Positions 25,842-34,727 of a stretch of 64,000 nt of DNA are shown in pieces; positions within the stretch are counted from its first letter, which is position 1, and every line of letters starts with the position of its first letter. Location of the stretch: positions 207,392-271,391 of the forward strand of contig DONT01000001.1 of assembly GCA_003513765.1 (NCBI GenBank), written 5' to 3'. Both the position numbers and the translations under genes were made by a program. Source of the stretch: Jeotgalicoccus sp. (lineage in GTDB: Bacteria > Bacillota > Bacilli > Staphylococcales > Salinicoccaceae). The notes under the pieces are model-generated. The model did not search any database and had not been told where the DNA came from. It saw only the letters and a list, made by a program, of their open reading frames with translations.

Positions 25842-27419
25842 TTACTCTTCTTCTGTATCTTCATCTTCAGTTAGATTCTGTTCATCTTCAGAGACCGGCG
25901 GAATATGCGGTGCATTATCCCTTGCCTGTTGTTCAATTTCCATAATTGACATATCACCGTTAATATAATCGATTAAATAATTCAGCTGAGCGTCGTTTTC
26001 GTTAATGCTCTCACGGATATCCGACAGAATGCCTGTTGTCGTTTCACCGGTAACAATACCGTCAGCTTCAAGATTTTCATCTGTCTGATAAGCCATTACA
26101 GCTGCCGTCAGCTCGCTGTCGAAGTTATTATCGAATTTGGTAATATCATAGCCAAGCTCATCGAGTGCGACTTTGATCGACAGTACTTTATCGTTTGTCT
26201 GCCCTTCAGCGAACACTTCATCTTCAGTGAGCAGTTCGATGCGGTAGTAATCCGGATTGATTAATTCAATGTCCGGCGAAATGCCGTCATCCTGCACCCA
26301 GGTCTTGTCAGGTGTCAGCCATTTAGTATTCGTGTATTTCAGCATTGAGTTATCTTTAAACTCGCTCGTGCGCTGAACAACACCTTTACCGAATGAAGTC
26401 GTTCCTGCAATCTGAACATTTGTTAAATCATCGAGAGCGCCTGTGAATACTTCAGAAGCACTTGCAGAACCTTCATTAATTAAAATGTAAACTTCTTCAA
26501 ATGACTCTGCGTTCGGGTTCTTTTCATTTTCAGTCACGATTTCCTGCTGGTTGCCCTGATTATCTTCAAGGTACAAGGCAGCGGTGCCAGGATCAACAAA
26601 CTGGTTGATCAGTGTGACTGCCTCATTTAAGAGACCGCCCGGATTGTAGCGGAAGTCGATAATGAGCTCTTCGACACCGGCTTCTGCCGCCTCATCGATA
26701 AACGCACTGAACTCTTCAGTAGTCCCCTGCTGGAATCTATTGACGCTGATATGTCCGACACCTTCGATTTCTTCATATGTCACACTGTCGATATGAATCG
26801 TATCTCTCGTAATCGTAATGTCTGACGGGCTGCCTTCACCGCGTTGAATTGTCAGCACAACATCAGTACCCTGTTCGCCGCGGATCAGCTGTACTGCTTC
26901 TGTCGTCGTCATGCCTTCAAGCGATTCACCGTCAACTGCGAGAATCTGGTCGCCCGGCTCAAGGCCGGCCTGTTCTGCCGGAGAACCTTTCATCGGACTG
27001 GAGATAATGATTTTACTGCCTTCCATCATGACTTCAGCACCGATACCTTCAAAGTCTCCGGTAATGCTTTCTTCGAATTCACCAGTCTCATCGATATTCA
27101 TATACTCGCTGTACGGATCTTCAAGTCCTTCAACCATACCGCGGATTGATGATTCGATTAGTGCTTGTGAATCCACATCTTCATAGTAATCTTCATTAAG
27201 CGTGTCATAGACACTATACAGTTTTGCAAACTCGGTTCTTGTATCAGTTCCGACGTTGACTGCACGTTCCTGATTATTTGATATTGCAATTGCTGTTATG
27301 GCTACACTGGCAATAATCGTCGTTAAAATAATGACGATAAACCAGAATATATTCATTTGAACAGACCTCAGTTTAGTCTGAACGTTCTTGTCATTGTTCT
27401 CTTCGCTCAAGATATGCAC
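25842..27419 (-). CDS. ctpA: Carboxy-terminal processing protease (S41)
   Basis: About 525 residues. One N-terminal membrane anchor (about 25-47) places the rest outside the cell. A PDZ domain (about 110-200, GDQILAVDGESL) is followed by the S41 protease core with the catalytic Ser in NEGSASASE and Lys in TSFGKGVVQ, then a peptidoglycan-binding domain (about 405-465, LDELGYDITKFDNNF) and an acidic tail. It probably trims secreted or envelope proteins at the wall. The start is uncertain: GTG at 27419, or a TTG at 27410 better spaced from GGGTG. Confidence 0.9.
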   Translation of the reverse strand: MHILSEENNDKNVQTKLRSVQMNIFWFIVIILTTIIASVAITAIAISNNQERAVNVGTDTRTEFAKLYSVYDTLNEDYYEDVDSQALIESSIRGMVEGLEDPYSEYMNIDETGEFEESITGDFEGIGAEVMMEGSKIIISSPMKGSPAEQAGLEPGDQILAVDGESLEGMTTTEAVQLIRGEQGTDVVLTIQRGEGSPSDITITRDTIHIDSVTYEEIEGVGHISVNRFQQGTTEEFSAFIDEAAEAGVEELIIDFRYNPGGLLNEAVTLINQFVDPGTAALYLEDNQGNQQEIVTENEKNPNAESFEEVYILINEGSASASEVFTGALDDLTNVQIAGTTSFGKGVVQRTSEFKDNSMLKYTNTKWLTPDKTWVQDDGISPDIELINPDYYRIELLTEDEVFAEGQTNDKVLSIKVALDELGYDITKFDNNFDSELTAAVMAYQTDENLEADGIVTGETTTGILSDIRESINENDAQLNYLIDYINGDMSIMEIEQQARDNAPHIPPVSEDEQNLTEDEDTEEE

Positions 27420-27474
27420 CCAATTTCTACCTGTGTATTACTCATATATTATCAGTTTACTTGATTAAAGAAAA

Positions 27475-27501
27475 GAAAAGAACAGTGAAATCACTGTTCT
27501 T
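27475..27501 (-). terminator. Terminator of deoD
   Basis: Stem AAGAACAGTG/CACTGTTCTT with a short loop, followed on the minus strand by TTTCTTTTC. It lies about 15 bases past deoD. Confidence 0.82.
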
Positions 27502-27515
27502 CATAAAATATACTT

Positions 27516-28229
27516 TTATTTACCGACAAATGGTACTGCTGCATCAAGTGCAACTTCAATCATGTCATTGAATGTAGTTTGTCTTTCTTCCGCTGTAGTC
27601 ACTTCACCTGTGATGAGGTGATCTGAGATTGTCAGGATTGCCAATGCACGTGCATCGTACTCTTCAGCGATTGTGAATAATGCTGCAGATTCCATTTCAA
27701 CCGCAAGCACACCGTAGTCTGCAAGCTGTTTAGTGTCTGTTTTCGTATCGTAGAATGAATCTGCTGTATAAACATTCCCGACTTTTACATCAAGACCGCG
27801 TTTTTTAGCTTCGTTGTAGCTCGCTAAAAGCAGGTCGAAATTTGAAGTTGGTGCAAAGCTTACGTTACCGAACAATTTATTGTTCTGGTAAGAGTCAGTT
27901 GTTGCACTTTGTGCAATAACAACGTCGCGTACTTTAACTTCTTCTTTCAACGCACCGGCAGTACCTACACGAATTAAGTTTTTCACGCCGTAGTCGCGCA
28001 TTAACTCATGAATGTAAATTGAAATTGAAGGTACACCCATACCAGTTCCCTGCACTGAAATTCTCTTGCCTTTATAAGTCCCGGTGTAGCCGAACATGTT
28101 GCGGACTTCGTTGTAGCAGACCACATCTTCTAAAAATGTTTCCGCGATGTACTTCGCACGGAGCGGATCGCCCGGCAGTAAAATAGTATCGGCGATATCG
28201 CCCTGTTTTGCATTAATATGAATACTCAT
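27516..28229 (-). CDS. deoD: Purine nucleoside phosphorylase DeoD
   Basis: 237 residues from the ATG at 28229, which has AGGAG 8 bases upstream. It belongs to the hexameric DeoD type: MSIHINAKQGDIADTILLPGDPLRAK at the start (phosphate-binding GDPLRA), the central VEMESAA substrate motif and the catalytic Asp in TISDH. It cleaves purine nucleosides with phosphate for salvage. It follows yozE by 13 bases and is likely cotranscribed with the msr-yozE genes. Confidence 0.95.
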   Translation of the reverse strand: MSIHINAKQGDIADTILLPGDPLRAKYIAETFLEDVVCYNEVRNMFGYTGTYKGKRISVQGTGMGVPSISIYIHELMRDYGVKNLIRVGTAGALKEEVKVRDVVIAQSATTDSYQNNKLFGNVSFAPTSNFDLLLASYNEAKKRGLDVKVGNVYTADSFYDTKTDTKQLADYGVLAVEMESAALFTIAEEYDARALAILTISDHLITGEVTTAEERQTTFNDMIEVALDAAVPFVGK

Positions 28230-28242
28230 ATCTTCATCTCCT

Positions 28243-28464
28243 CTATGATCGTAGCCATTCTGTGTAGTCTGAAAAACTTTCATCAAACGTATCTAATGAT
28301 ATATTAAGATAAGGGTTCTTTTCAAGATAATCTGAGATTTCTTCGTAATTATTTGAGTATTTCGGGAAAGACATGTCATCCACAATATAATTTGCGAGCT
28401 GACCAACGTCATTTTTAGCCCCGAGCTGTGTCTTTATATACTGATAATATGGCCGGTCTTTCAT
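28243..28464 (-). CDS. yozE: YozE family small protein
   Basis: 73 residues from the ATG at 28464, one base beyond the msrB stop, with AAGGCG as ribosome site within msrB. It matches the YozE SAM-like family (YQYIKTQLG, DMSFPKYSNNYEEISDYLE). The family is a small helical fold of unknown function. The position between msrB and deoD is the same in staphylococci. Confidence 0.88.
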   Translation of the reverse strand: MKDRPYYQYIKTQLGAKNDVGQLANYIVDDMSFPKYSNNYEEISDYLEKNPYLNISLDTFDESFSDYTEWLRS

Positions 28465-28465
28465 A

Positions 28466-28900
28466 TTACGCCTTAGAATCCAGCAGCTTGACGTATTCTC
28501 CGTAGCCTTCTTGTTCAAGTTCACTTTTCGGAATAAAATCAAGCGCTGCAGAGTTGATGCAGTATCTTAAGCCGCCAAGTTCCTCGGGTCCGTCAGGGAA
28601 GACGTGACCGAGATGCGAGTCCGAAGATTCACTGCGGACTTCAGTACGGCGCATGCCGAACGATGTGTCTGTATGCTCGGAGACATCTTCATCTGACAGA
28701 GATTTAGCAAAGCTCGGCCAGCCGCATGACGAATCGAATTTATCATGTGACGTAAACAGCGGCTTGCCGCTCAGTTTATCCACGTAAATTCCTTCTTCAA
28801 AATGTGTCCAGTACTCGTTTTCAAACGGTGCTTCTGTACCATTCTCTTTCATGACTTGTCTTTCAAGCTCTGTTAATTCACTGATATCTTTTCTAGCCAT
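28466..28900 (-). CDS. msrB: Methionine-R-sulfoxide reductase MsrB
   Basis: 144 residues. It reduces the R epimer of methionine sulfoxide in proteins. The motifs DSSCGWPSF and the catalytic RYCINSAALDF are present; the zinc CxxC pairs of some MsrB proteins are absent, as in staphylococcal MsrB. The ATG at 28900 overlaps the last base of msrA, so the two reductases are translated together. Confidence 0.95.
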   Translation of the reverse strand: MARKDISELTELERQVMKENGTEAPFENEYWTHFEEGIYVDKLSGKPLFTSHDKFDSSCGWPSFAKSLSDEDVSEHTDTSFGMRRTEVRSESSDSHLGHVFPDGPEELGGLRYCINSAALDFIPKSELEQEGYGEYVKLLDSKA

Positions 28901-29421
28901 TATTTTTCACCCCATACATTTTCTACGAAACCTTTGCGTCCTGAACCTTTGTAATACGCATTGTAGTGTCCTGTATTTTTCTTATAAAAGTCCTGATGCT
29001 CATCTTCTGCTCTGTAGAAGTTTTTATACGGCAGCACAGGTGTATTGATCGGGCCCGAGAATATATTCGCTTCATCGAGTTCTTTAATTAATTCAAGTGC
29101 CGTATTATGCTGAGCTTCATCGTGATAAAACACTGCCGGCATATACTGCGGGCCGCGGTCGCCGAACTGTCCGCCGATATCTGTCGGATCGAAAGTTTTG
29201 AAAAAGACTTCCAATAGTTCGCGGTAGCTCATTACTTCTTCGTCGAAGTCGATCTGCACGGCTTCAACGTGTCCTGTTGTGCCTGATGATACTTGTTCAT
29301 ACGTCGGGTTCGGTTCGTCACCGTTAGAGTAGCCTGAAATAATTTCTTTCACGCCGTCCCACTGGTCAAACGGTTTAATTAAACACCAGAAACATCCGCC
29401 TGCTAAAGTTGCTGTAGCCAT
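28900..29421 (-). CDS. msrA: Methionine-S-sulfoxide reductase MsrA
   Basis: 173 residues from the ATG at 29421, directly after AGGAGG. The active site GGCFWC holds catalytic Cys10. It reduces the S epimer of methionine sulfoxide and complements MsrB, encoded next. The start overlaps the end of ypmS by about 15 bases on the same strand, and the operon continues to msrB and yozE. Confidence 0.95.
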   Translation of the reverse strand: MATATLAGGCFWCLIKPFDQWDGVKEIISGYSNGDEPNPTYEQVSSGTTGHVEAVQIDFDEEVMSYRELLEVFFKTFDPTDIGGQFGDRGPQYMPAVFYHDEAQHNTALELIKELDEANIFSGPINTPVLPYKNFYRAEDEHQDFYKKNTGHYNAYYKGSGRKGFVENVWGEK

Positions 29422-29434
29422 AAATAAATTCCTC

Positions 29435-29986
29435 CTAAAAAGTGTTGTTAACTGAAAAATACCATGCATTGTTTTCATAGTCTATTTTGTCGGCTTGGAG
29501 TTCTACACCGAAATACTGCTCAAACAATGACATATTAATCACAATTGCGCGTTCTGTCTCGCTCATTGCTATGCCGTCAGGCAAATCGACGAGTTTTCTA
29601 AGTGCTGTGTACAGCGTATCTTCACTGAGCGGCAGCCCCGCTAAATTTAAATCTGTTAAGTGAATAATAATATTCTCGCCATTAACGACCGGTTCACCGG
29701 CAATACTCGAATTTATGGAAAATCCGAGCAGCTGCTGTTCAATGTCAACATCGATGCCGGCTTCATTAATATTAACAGTAAATTCTTCATATGGAATATT
29801 ATCATTGATCAGCGTTTCAATCGTACTGTTCGTTAAAATAAACTCCAGTTTCTGAGGTTCTTCGGGCGGGTCGTTTAAGCTCGTCTCTTCGTAAGACTGA
29901 TTGAAGAATAATGCAATGACGAGGACAACAGCGATATTTACCGCCAGCAATATGAAGAAAGAAATCATCCATATATTTTTCTGCAT
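29435..29986 (-). CDS. ypmS: YpmS family (DUF2140) membrane-anchored protein
   Basis: 183 residues. A single N-terminal membrane segment (about 7-28) anchors a predicted extracellular beta-rich domain. The sequence and position, between folA and msrA, match YpmS/DUF2140 of Bacilli. No function is known; the Leu/Ile-alternating strands resemble lipid- or membrane-protein-binding folds, but that is a guess. It begins 4 bases after the folA stop. Confidence 0.82.
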   Translation of the reverse strand: MQKNIWMISFFILLAVNIAVVLVIALFFNQSYEETSLNDPPEEPQKLEFILTNSTIETLINDNIPYEEFTVNINEAGIDVDIEQQLLGFSINSSIAGEPVVNGENIIIHLTDLNLAGLPLSEDTLYTALRKLVDLPDGIAMSETERAIVINMSLFEQYFGVELQADKIDYENNAWYFSVNNTF

Positions 29987-29989
29987 AAG

Positions 29990-30466
29990 TTACAGCTCTC
30001 TGGTCAGGTGCAGGAACTTATGAGGATAGCGGTTTTTTTCGTCTACAGTTCCCTCTTCCGATGATTCGACAGTCCAGTCGTTTAAATCATAAGCCGGGAA
30101 AAATGTATCGCCGGCAAATGTTTCATCAATAACTGTAATATACATTTCATCGACCAGATGCAACGTCTGTCGGTAAATCGTGCTGCCGCCGAAGATAAAT
30201 ACTTTGCCCGGCAGATTTTTAATGTCATCGATTGAATGAATGACGTCAACGCCCTCAGCTGTAAAGTTTTCATCCGTCGTTAAGACGACATTTCTGCGGT
30301 TAGGCAGCGGACGTCCAAGTGTTTCAAATGTCCTCCGTCCCATAACTATTGTATTACCTGTCGTGTGTTTTTTTAATCCTTTTAAGTCTGCAGGCAAGCT
30401 CCACGGCATGTCGCCGTTAAAGCCGATAACGTTCTGATTTGCATGTGCAACTATTAAAGATACCAT
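29990..30466 (-). CDS. folA: Dihydrofolate reductase
   Basis: 158 residues from the ATG at 30466, preceded by AGGAGG. It reduces dihydrofolate with NADPH to regenerate the cofactor used by ThyA, encoded just upstream. Motifs: VIGFNGDMPW (substrate loop, catalytic Asp in GDMPW), GRRTFETLGRPLP and FGGSTIY (NADPH binding). Trimethoprim sensitivity would need residue-level comparison and is not judged here. It is cotranscribed with thyA. Confidence 0.96.
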   Translation of the reverse strand: MVSLIVAHANQNVIGFNGDMPWSLPADLKGLKKHTTGNTIVMGRRTFETLGRPLPNRRNVVLTTDENFTAEGVDVIHSIDDIKNLPGKVFIFGGSTIYRQTLHLVDEMYITVIDETFAGDTFFPAYDLNDWTVESSEEGTVDEKNRYPHKFLHLTREL

Positions 30467-30476
30467 CTGTTTCCTC

Positions 30477-31430
30477 CTATACTGCAATCGGTGCTTTGAT
30501 TGCCGGGTGGGATTCGTAGCCAACTATTTCAAAGTCTTCATATTCAAGTTCGAACATCGATTTGTCCGAGTTAATTTTAAGTTCCGGTGCATCGTAGCTC
30601 GCACGTGACAGCTGAGTATTTACTGCATCGAAATGATTTGAGTAAATATGCGCGTCACCGATCGTATGCACGAATTCGCCTGTTTTAAGGCCGCATTCTC
30701 TGGCCACGAGTGCAAGCAGCAGACTGTAGCTGGCAATATTAAATGGGATACCTAAGAAAATATCCCCGCTCCGCTGATAGAGCTGCAGGCTTAACTTGCC
30801 GTCTGCCACGTAAAACTGGAACAGTGTATGGCATGGCGGCAGCGCCATCGTTTCGATTTCTGCAGGGTTCCAGGCACTAACAATGTGTCGCCTCGAGTCC
30901 GGTTTATTTTTAAGGCCGTCAATCAGGTTTTCGATCTGGTCGATGACTTCACCGGTGGGTCCGACCCAGTGGCGCCACTGTTTGCCGTAGACATTGCCGA
31001 GCGTGCCGTATTTCTGACTGAACTCGTCATCATTTAATACTTGTTCTTTAAAGGATTTCATTTCAGCTTTATACTGTTCGTTAAAGTCATCGTCCTGGAG
31101 CGCCCGATGACCGAAGTCAGTCATATCCGGTCCGGTGTAATCTTCTGACTCAATATATTTTTTAAAGGCCCACTCGTTCCATATATTATTATTGTACTGA
31201 AGGAGATATTTAATATTCGTATCGCCGCGAAGAAACCATATTAACTCAGTTGCTACGAGTTTAAAAGAAACCTTTTTAGTCGTTAAAAGCGGGAATCCTT
31301 CCGCTAAATCAAAACGCATCTGATGACCGAAGACGGATTTAGTACCTGTATTCGTGCGGTCAGTCTTCGCTGTACCTGCTTCCAGCACGCGGTTCATCAG
31401 GCTGTGATAGGCATTATCAAATGAATTCAT
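30477..31430 (-). CDS. thyA: Thymidylate synthase
   Basis: 317 residues from the ATG at 31430; GGGTGA stands about 7 bases upstream, and a GTG three codons earlier is a weaker choice. It converts dUMP to dTMP using methylene-tetrahydrofolate. The nucleophile is Cys200 in LPPCHTLFQFYV. The insert length is typical of the longer staphylococcal ThyA. The products feed FolA, encoded 10 bases downstream. Confidence 0.96.
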   Translation of the reverse strand: MNSFDNAYHSLMNRVLEAGTAKTDRTNTGTKSVFGHQMRFDLAEGFPLLTTKKVSFKLVATELIWFLRGDTNIKYLLQYNNNIWNEWAFKKYIESEDYTGPDMTDFGHRALQDDDFNEQYKAEMKSFKEQVLNDDEFSQKYGTLGNVYGKQWRHWVGPTGEVIDQIENLIDGLKNKPDSRRHIVSAWNPAEIETMALPPCHTLFQFYVADGKLSLQLYQRSGDIFLGIPFNIASYSLLLALVARECGLKTGEFVHTIGDAHIYSNHFDAVNTQLSRASYDAPELKINSDKSMFELEYEDFEIVGYESHPAIKAPIAV

Positions 31431-31515
31431 TAAAATCACCCTTTTCTTTTATAATGTAATTCTATATAATTAGTATTAATGAGAAGAGAAAATTATTGTG
31501 ATCGGAGTGTTCAGA

Positions 31516-31587
31516 ATGGAAATTTTATTCACAGTCGGTTTAACTTTACTTGCAGGCTACATGATTACAATGTGCATCTACGAGTAA
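31516..31587 (+). CDS. Putative 23-residue membrane peptide
   Basis: A small frame, starting MEILFTVGLTLLAGY, is almost entirely one hydrophobic helix ending in CIYE. TCGGAG lies about 9 bases before the ATG, a TATAAT box occurs at 31465-31470, and a strong terminator follows 13 bases after the stop. The gene lies opposite in strand to thyA and the bacilliredoxin gene. It resembles short single-helix membrane peptides, but no family is recognised. Conservation of the peptide in relatives would settle it. Confidence 0.5.
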   Translation: MEILFTVGLTLLAGYMITMCIYE

Positions 31588-31600
31588 GCTAATATTTAGA

Positions 31601-31633
31601 AAAAAAGGAAAGGGTGCGCCCTTTCCTTTTTTA
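31601..31633. terminator. Bidirectional terminator
   Basis: Stem AAAAAAGGAAAGGG/CCCTTTCCTTTTTT with loop TGCG, with A run on one side and T run on the other. It can serve the small peptide gene (+) and the bacilliredoxin gene (-). Confidence 0.9.
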
Positions 31634-32071
31634 TTTTGCACAATATTTGTCAAAATCTGCTTTCAGATCCATCATGATATCTTCAATCGTTCTATTTTCA
31701 ATATTTTCCCGTGCTGTAAATGACACGAGTTTATCACCTTTAAATAAAGCGAATGAGGGACTCGACGGTTCAGCATCAATATATTCACGCATTGCAGCTG
31801 TTGCCGGACGTTCCTGGCCTGCAAATACAGTCGCCAGACGGTCGGGTTTTACCGGGTTCTGATTCGTCACTGTTACAGCAGCAGGTCTTGCAAGACCCGC
31901 CGCACAGCCGCACACGCTGTTAATAACAACGAATGTCGTTTCGTCCTCTTCAGTATTCTTCATAAAGTCATGCACACTCTCAGGTGTCGTTAACTCAGTA
32001 AAATCGTAATTCGTCAGTTCCTGTCTCATCGGTTCTGCAATTTCTTTCATATACGCCTGATATGCATCCAT
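31631..32071 (-). CDS. brxB: BrxA/BrxB family bacilliredoxin
   Basis: 146 residues from the ATG at 32071, preceded by GGGAG. A thioredoxin-like fold with the diagnostic CGCAAGLARPA active site (Cys-Gly-Cys) near residue 55. Bacilliredoxins remove bacillithiol from S-bacillithiolated proteins under oxidative stress. The bacillithiol synthesis gene bshA is in the same window. BrxA and BrxB are paralogues and cannot be told apart with certainty here. Confidence 0.9.
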   Translation of the reverse strand: MDAYQAYMKEIAEPMRQELTNYDFTELTTPESVHDFMKNTEEDETTFVVINSVCGCAAGLARPAAVTVTNQNPVKPDRLATVFAGQERPATAAMREYIDAEPSSPSFALFKGDKLVSFTARENIENRTIEDIMMDLKADFDKYCAK

Positions 32072-32072
32072 A

Positions 32073-33184
32073 TTATCGCTCCCTGTTCTGCATTTGTTTC
32101 CACACGCTGCCGAGTGCATCTTCGCCCTGTTCAATACGGGCAATTGCCATTTCTATCTGCAGCCTTACATCGTACTGCGGATCATTCTGATGGGCTTTTA
32201 ATACTTCCAGGCTTGTTTCATCGCCGGTTTCGTAAATAAACATTGCCGCACGCCAGCGGACAATCGGATTTTTATCGCCGAGTGCCGTATACATATCACT
32301 AAGGCCTTCTTTAAAGCCGAGATCGCTGTAAGCATCAGCTGCTGTTCTTCTGACCGGAATGGCACGGTCATCCATTGCAATTCTTAAATATTCCAGTGTT
32401 TTTGGAACTTCAATCATTGCTAACAGACTGACGCTCATGCGTCTGACCTGCATTTTCTCATCATGAAGTGCATGCTCAAGGAGCGGATAATCGCTCTCAT
32501 CTGGTGTAGCGAAATGATTCAGCATATAGAGGCGTTCTTTCCAGTCCTCTGTATTTTTAAAGTCGTCAAGGGGGACCTTGAAGTATTTCATCGGTGCCGG
32601 CTGCACGCGGTTCTTTGCTTCAGCAACGAGTTCCTTGAGCCTCTCCGGCGGATACAGCGCTTCAATTTCCTCGATGACTTCAGTAAATACGTCTTCCGGT
32701 GAACCGTAACGGCTACTTAAATTTTCCCACTTGCGGTCAAAAATAATGTTATCTTCAGGCAGTGTTGCACCGGTGACAGCTTCAGTAAACCTTGCCGGCA
32801 GTTCGCGGCGGTGTTCTGTACCGTCGTTTAACTTTACCTGATAGGGAATCCCTTTAAACATGAGCACCTGAGTGTTCACTTCACCAAAGTTCGACTCAGG
32901 TGTCAGTCTTTTTTTGCTTCACCACTGTCAGTCTCATTAAAAGTCGCTTCGATTTTCGGAATCAAAGTTTCCCAGTCTGTTTTCGTGCTTTTATCGACAG
33001 AAATAAAATCCAGTGCGTGGAAGACGCTTGTCACATCTTCAAGTTCCAGTACACGCGCGATAAATGCCGGTGTATCTTCAGTGACTTCTTTATAAGTTGA
33101 TGATCTCATTTCCTCTTTTGTTTCATTTACAGTAATTTTCATAGTGTTCGGGCTTGGTGTCGGTTCAATTCTTACGATTTCCAT
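32073..33184 (-). pseudogene. cvfC: CvfC, frameshifted at an A7 run
   Basis: Two adjacent frames together match the single ~370-residue staphylococcal conserved virulence factor C. The first, 33184 down to 32903, encodes the Nfu-like N-terminal domain (MEIVRIEPTPSPNTMK). The second, up to 32073, encodes the linker and HEAT-like repeats ending LGSVWKQMQNRE. They are out of frame by one base at a run of seven A on the coding strand (32909-32915); eight A would give a continuous frame through AGACTGACACCTGAGTCG. Either a real frameshift, phase-variable slippage, or a base-calling error in the homopolymer. Function in relatives: linked to virulence gene expression. Confidence 0.85.
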
Positions 33185-33200
33185 AGTAGTGCCTCCAATA

Positions 33201-33371
33201 TTATAATTTATTGCCGTACATTTTCATTTCGATGCCGACGGAACATTCCGTAATGCAGAATGAATGTGCACTTGATTTGCTGCCTTCAGTCCGGTTGACT
33301 TCTTTCAACATACATCCTCTGCAGTATGTACGTTCAAGATGATTAATTTTATCCAGAACTTTTGTATCCAT
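33201..33371 (-). CDS. Small zinc-finger protein (C2HCIx2C type)
   Basis: 56 residues, MDTKVLDKINHLE at the start. The pattern C-x2-C at residues 17 and 20, then H-x2-C-I-x2-C (HSFCITEC, residues 36-43), is exactly that of the small C2HCIx2C zinc-finger family of Bacilli. GAGGT lies 6 bases before the ATG at 33371; an ATG two codons upstream overlaps that site and is less likely. It lies between cvfC and the RNase H-like gene, the expected place in staphylococci. The role is unknown; nucleic acid or protein binding is possible. Confidence 0.82.
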   Translation of the reverse strand: MDTKVLDKINHLERTYCRGCMLKEVNRTEGSKSSAHSFCITECSVGIEMKMYGNKL

Positions 33372-33412
33372 TATCATACCTCATTATTTTAAATTGCAAC
33401 ATAGCTAAAAAG

Positions 33413-33820
33413 CTAATTCAAATTTAATTTTTTGCGCTCTTTATACAAACGGTCTTTAGCCAGTTTGTCTGCACCGCGGTTATTTTTTCTCGGTGTATGA
33501 GTAATTATAAACATATCGAGCGCTTTTGTTAAGGAAACGACTCTGTCGTAGTATGATTTGAATACTTTATTTTTAACGTAGCCTTTATCGAAAGTATCGA
33601 CGATAATTTTAGAATCCGTATAAACGATTAATGATGTCAGCTTCAGTTTCTCTGCTTCTTTAAGTGCAAACTCCAGCGTCGCCCACTCCGCTTCATGGTT
33701 ATCCATTTCACCAAGCAGCACCGACTCTTCGTAAGTCAGCAAATCGTCTTTAATAATCAGCCCGCCGCATGCAAGTTTCGGTTTAAGGCTTGCTGCCGCG
33801 TCGATGTATATCTGCGCCAT
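33413..33820 (-). CDS. RNase HI-like protein
   Basis: 135 residues with the RNase H catalytic set: Asp in IYIDAAAS, Glu in NHEAEWATLEFAL, Asp in IVYTDSKI and Asp in NRGADKLAK. All four acidic residues seem present, so it may hydrolyse RNA in RNA:DNA hybrids; some relatives (YpdQ/YpeP) have weak or no activity. It lies 5 bases downstream of the 5'-3' exonuclease gene on the same strand, suggesting a shared role in primer or hybrid processing. Confidence 0.87.
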   Translation of the reverse strand: MAQIYIDAAASLKPKLACGGLIIKDDLLTYEESVLLGEMDNHEAEWATLEFALKEAEKLKLTSLIVYTDSKIIVDTFDKGYVKNKVFKSYYDRVVSLTKALDMFIITHTPRKNNRGADKLAKDRLYKERKKLNLN

Positions 33821-33825
33821 TTATA

Positions 33826-34701
33826 TCACCCTAAGTTTAAAGTTGATAGATACTTCTCTGCGAGACGAAGATCATGGTGCTGCAGCACCTTGTTAATATG
33901 TCCGATATCAAGTTTAAGTGCACTCTTGTCCATCAGTCCGTCTATTTTCATCGGCACGTCCGTAATAATTTCAGCAAGACGCTGTGACATTTTCAGTGAT
34001 TCCATATCATTTATAATCTTGTCCCGCATTTTCGGCGTCAGCGTATCCAGATTATTTAACAGCGCGTCGACTGAGCCGTGTGTCTGAATCAGTTTAAGCG
34101 CAGTCTTCTCTCCTATGCCTGCAACACCTGAATAGCCGTCACTTGCGTCACCCATCAATGCTTTTACATCGATAAACTGCTCCGGCGTAATACCGTACTC
34201 GTCATAAAATGCATTGAAGTCGTAATAGTGATATTCTGTATAGCCTTTTTTCGTCAGCCAGATTCTGTTCGTCTGGTTAATAAGCTGAAGCAGATCGCGG
34301 TCGCCGCTGACAATCGTCAGATTATCGACGTGACGAGAGACCGTGCCGATTACATCATCCGCTTCATAGCCGGCGATACCATCCTGATAAAAACCGATAT
34401 CGTGAATAACGTCTTTAATCATCCCGAACTGCGGCTCCATTTCTTCAGGAGGTGCTACGCGGTTTGCTTTATAGCCTTCGTACCATTCGTTCCTGACTGA
34501 CTTCGAACCCATATCCCAGGCGATAATAACATTATCCGGTTTAGTAAGTTCAAGCAGTTTAAAGGTGTGTCTCAGCATGCCCTGAACACCGTTCGTCGGG
34601 ACATCTTTACTGTTATACATAAACTGATTGCGAAAACTTGTCGCGTAAAAATGCCTGAACAGTAAAGCCATGCCGTCTATTATTAAAGTGTGCTGTGTCA
34701 A
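33826..34701 (-). CDS. 5'-3' exonuclease (Pol I N-domain-like)
   Basis: 291 residues matching the stand-alone flap/5'-3' exonuclease family (YpcP/Fen). Metal-binding acidic residues lie in IIDGMALLFRHF, AGYEADDVIGT and VSGDRDLLQL; the helix-hairpin-helix GVAGIGEKTALKLI is near residue 190. It would remove RNA primers and flaps during replication and repair. GAGGGA precedes the ATG. An RNase H-like gene follows directly. Confidence 0.92.
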   Translation of the reverse strand: MTQHTLIIDGMALLFRHFYATSFRNQFMYNSKDVPTNGVQGMLRHTFKLLELTKPDNVIIAWDMGSKSVRNEWYEGYKANRVAPPEEMEPQFGMIKDVIHDIGFYQDGIAGYEADDVIGTVSRHVDNLTIVSGDRDLLQLINQTNRIWLTKKGYTEYHYYDFNAFYDEYGITPEQFIDVKALMGDASDGYSGVAGIGEKTALKLIQTHGSVDALLNNLDTLTPKMRDKIINDMESLKMSQRLAEIITDVPMKIDGLMDKSALKLDIGHINKVLQHHDLRLAEKYLSTLNLG

Positions 34702-34727
34702 AATGTTCCCTCCATTAGTTAAATACC

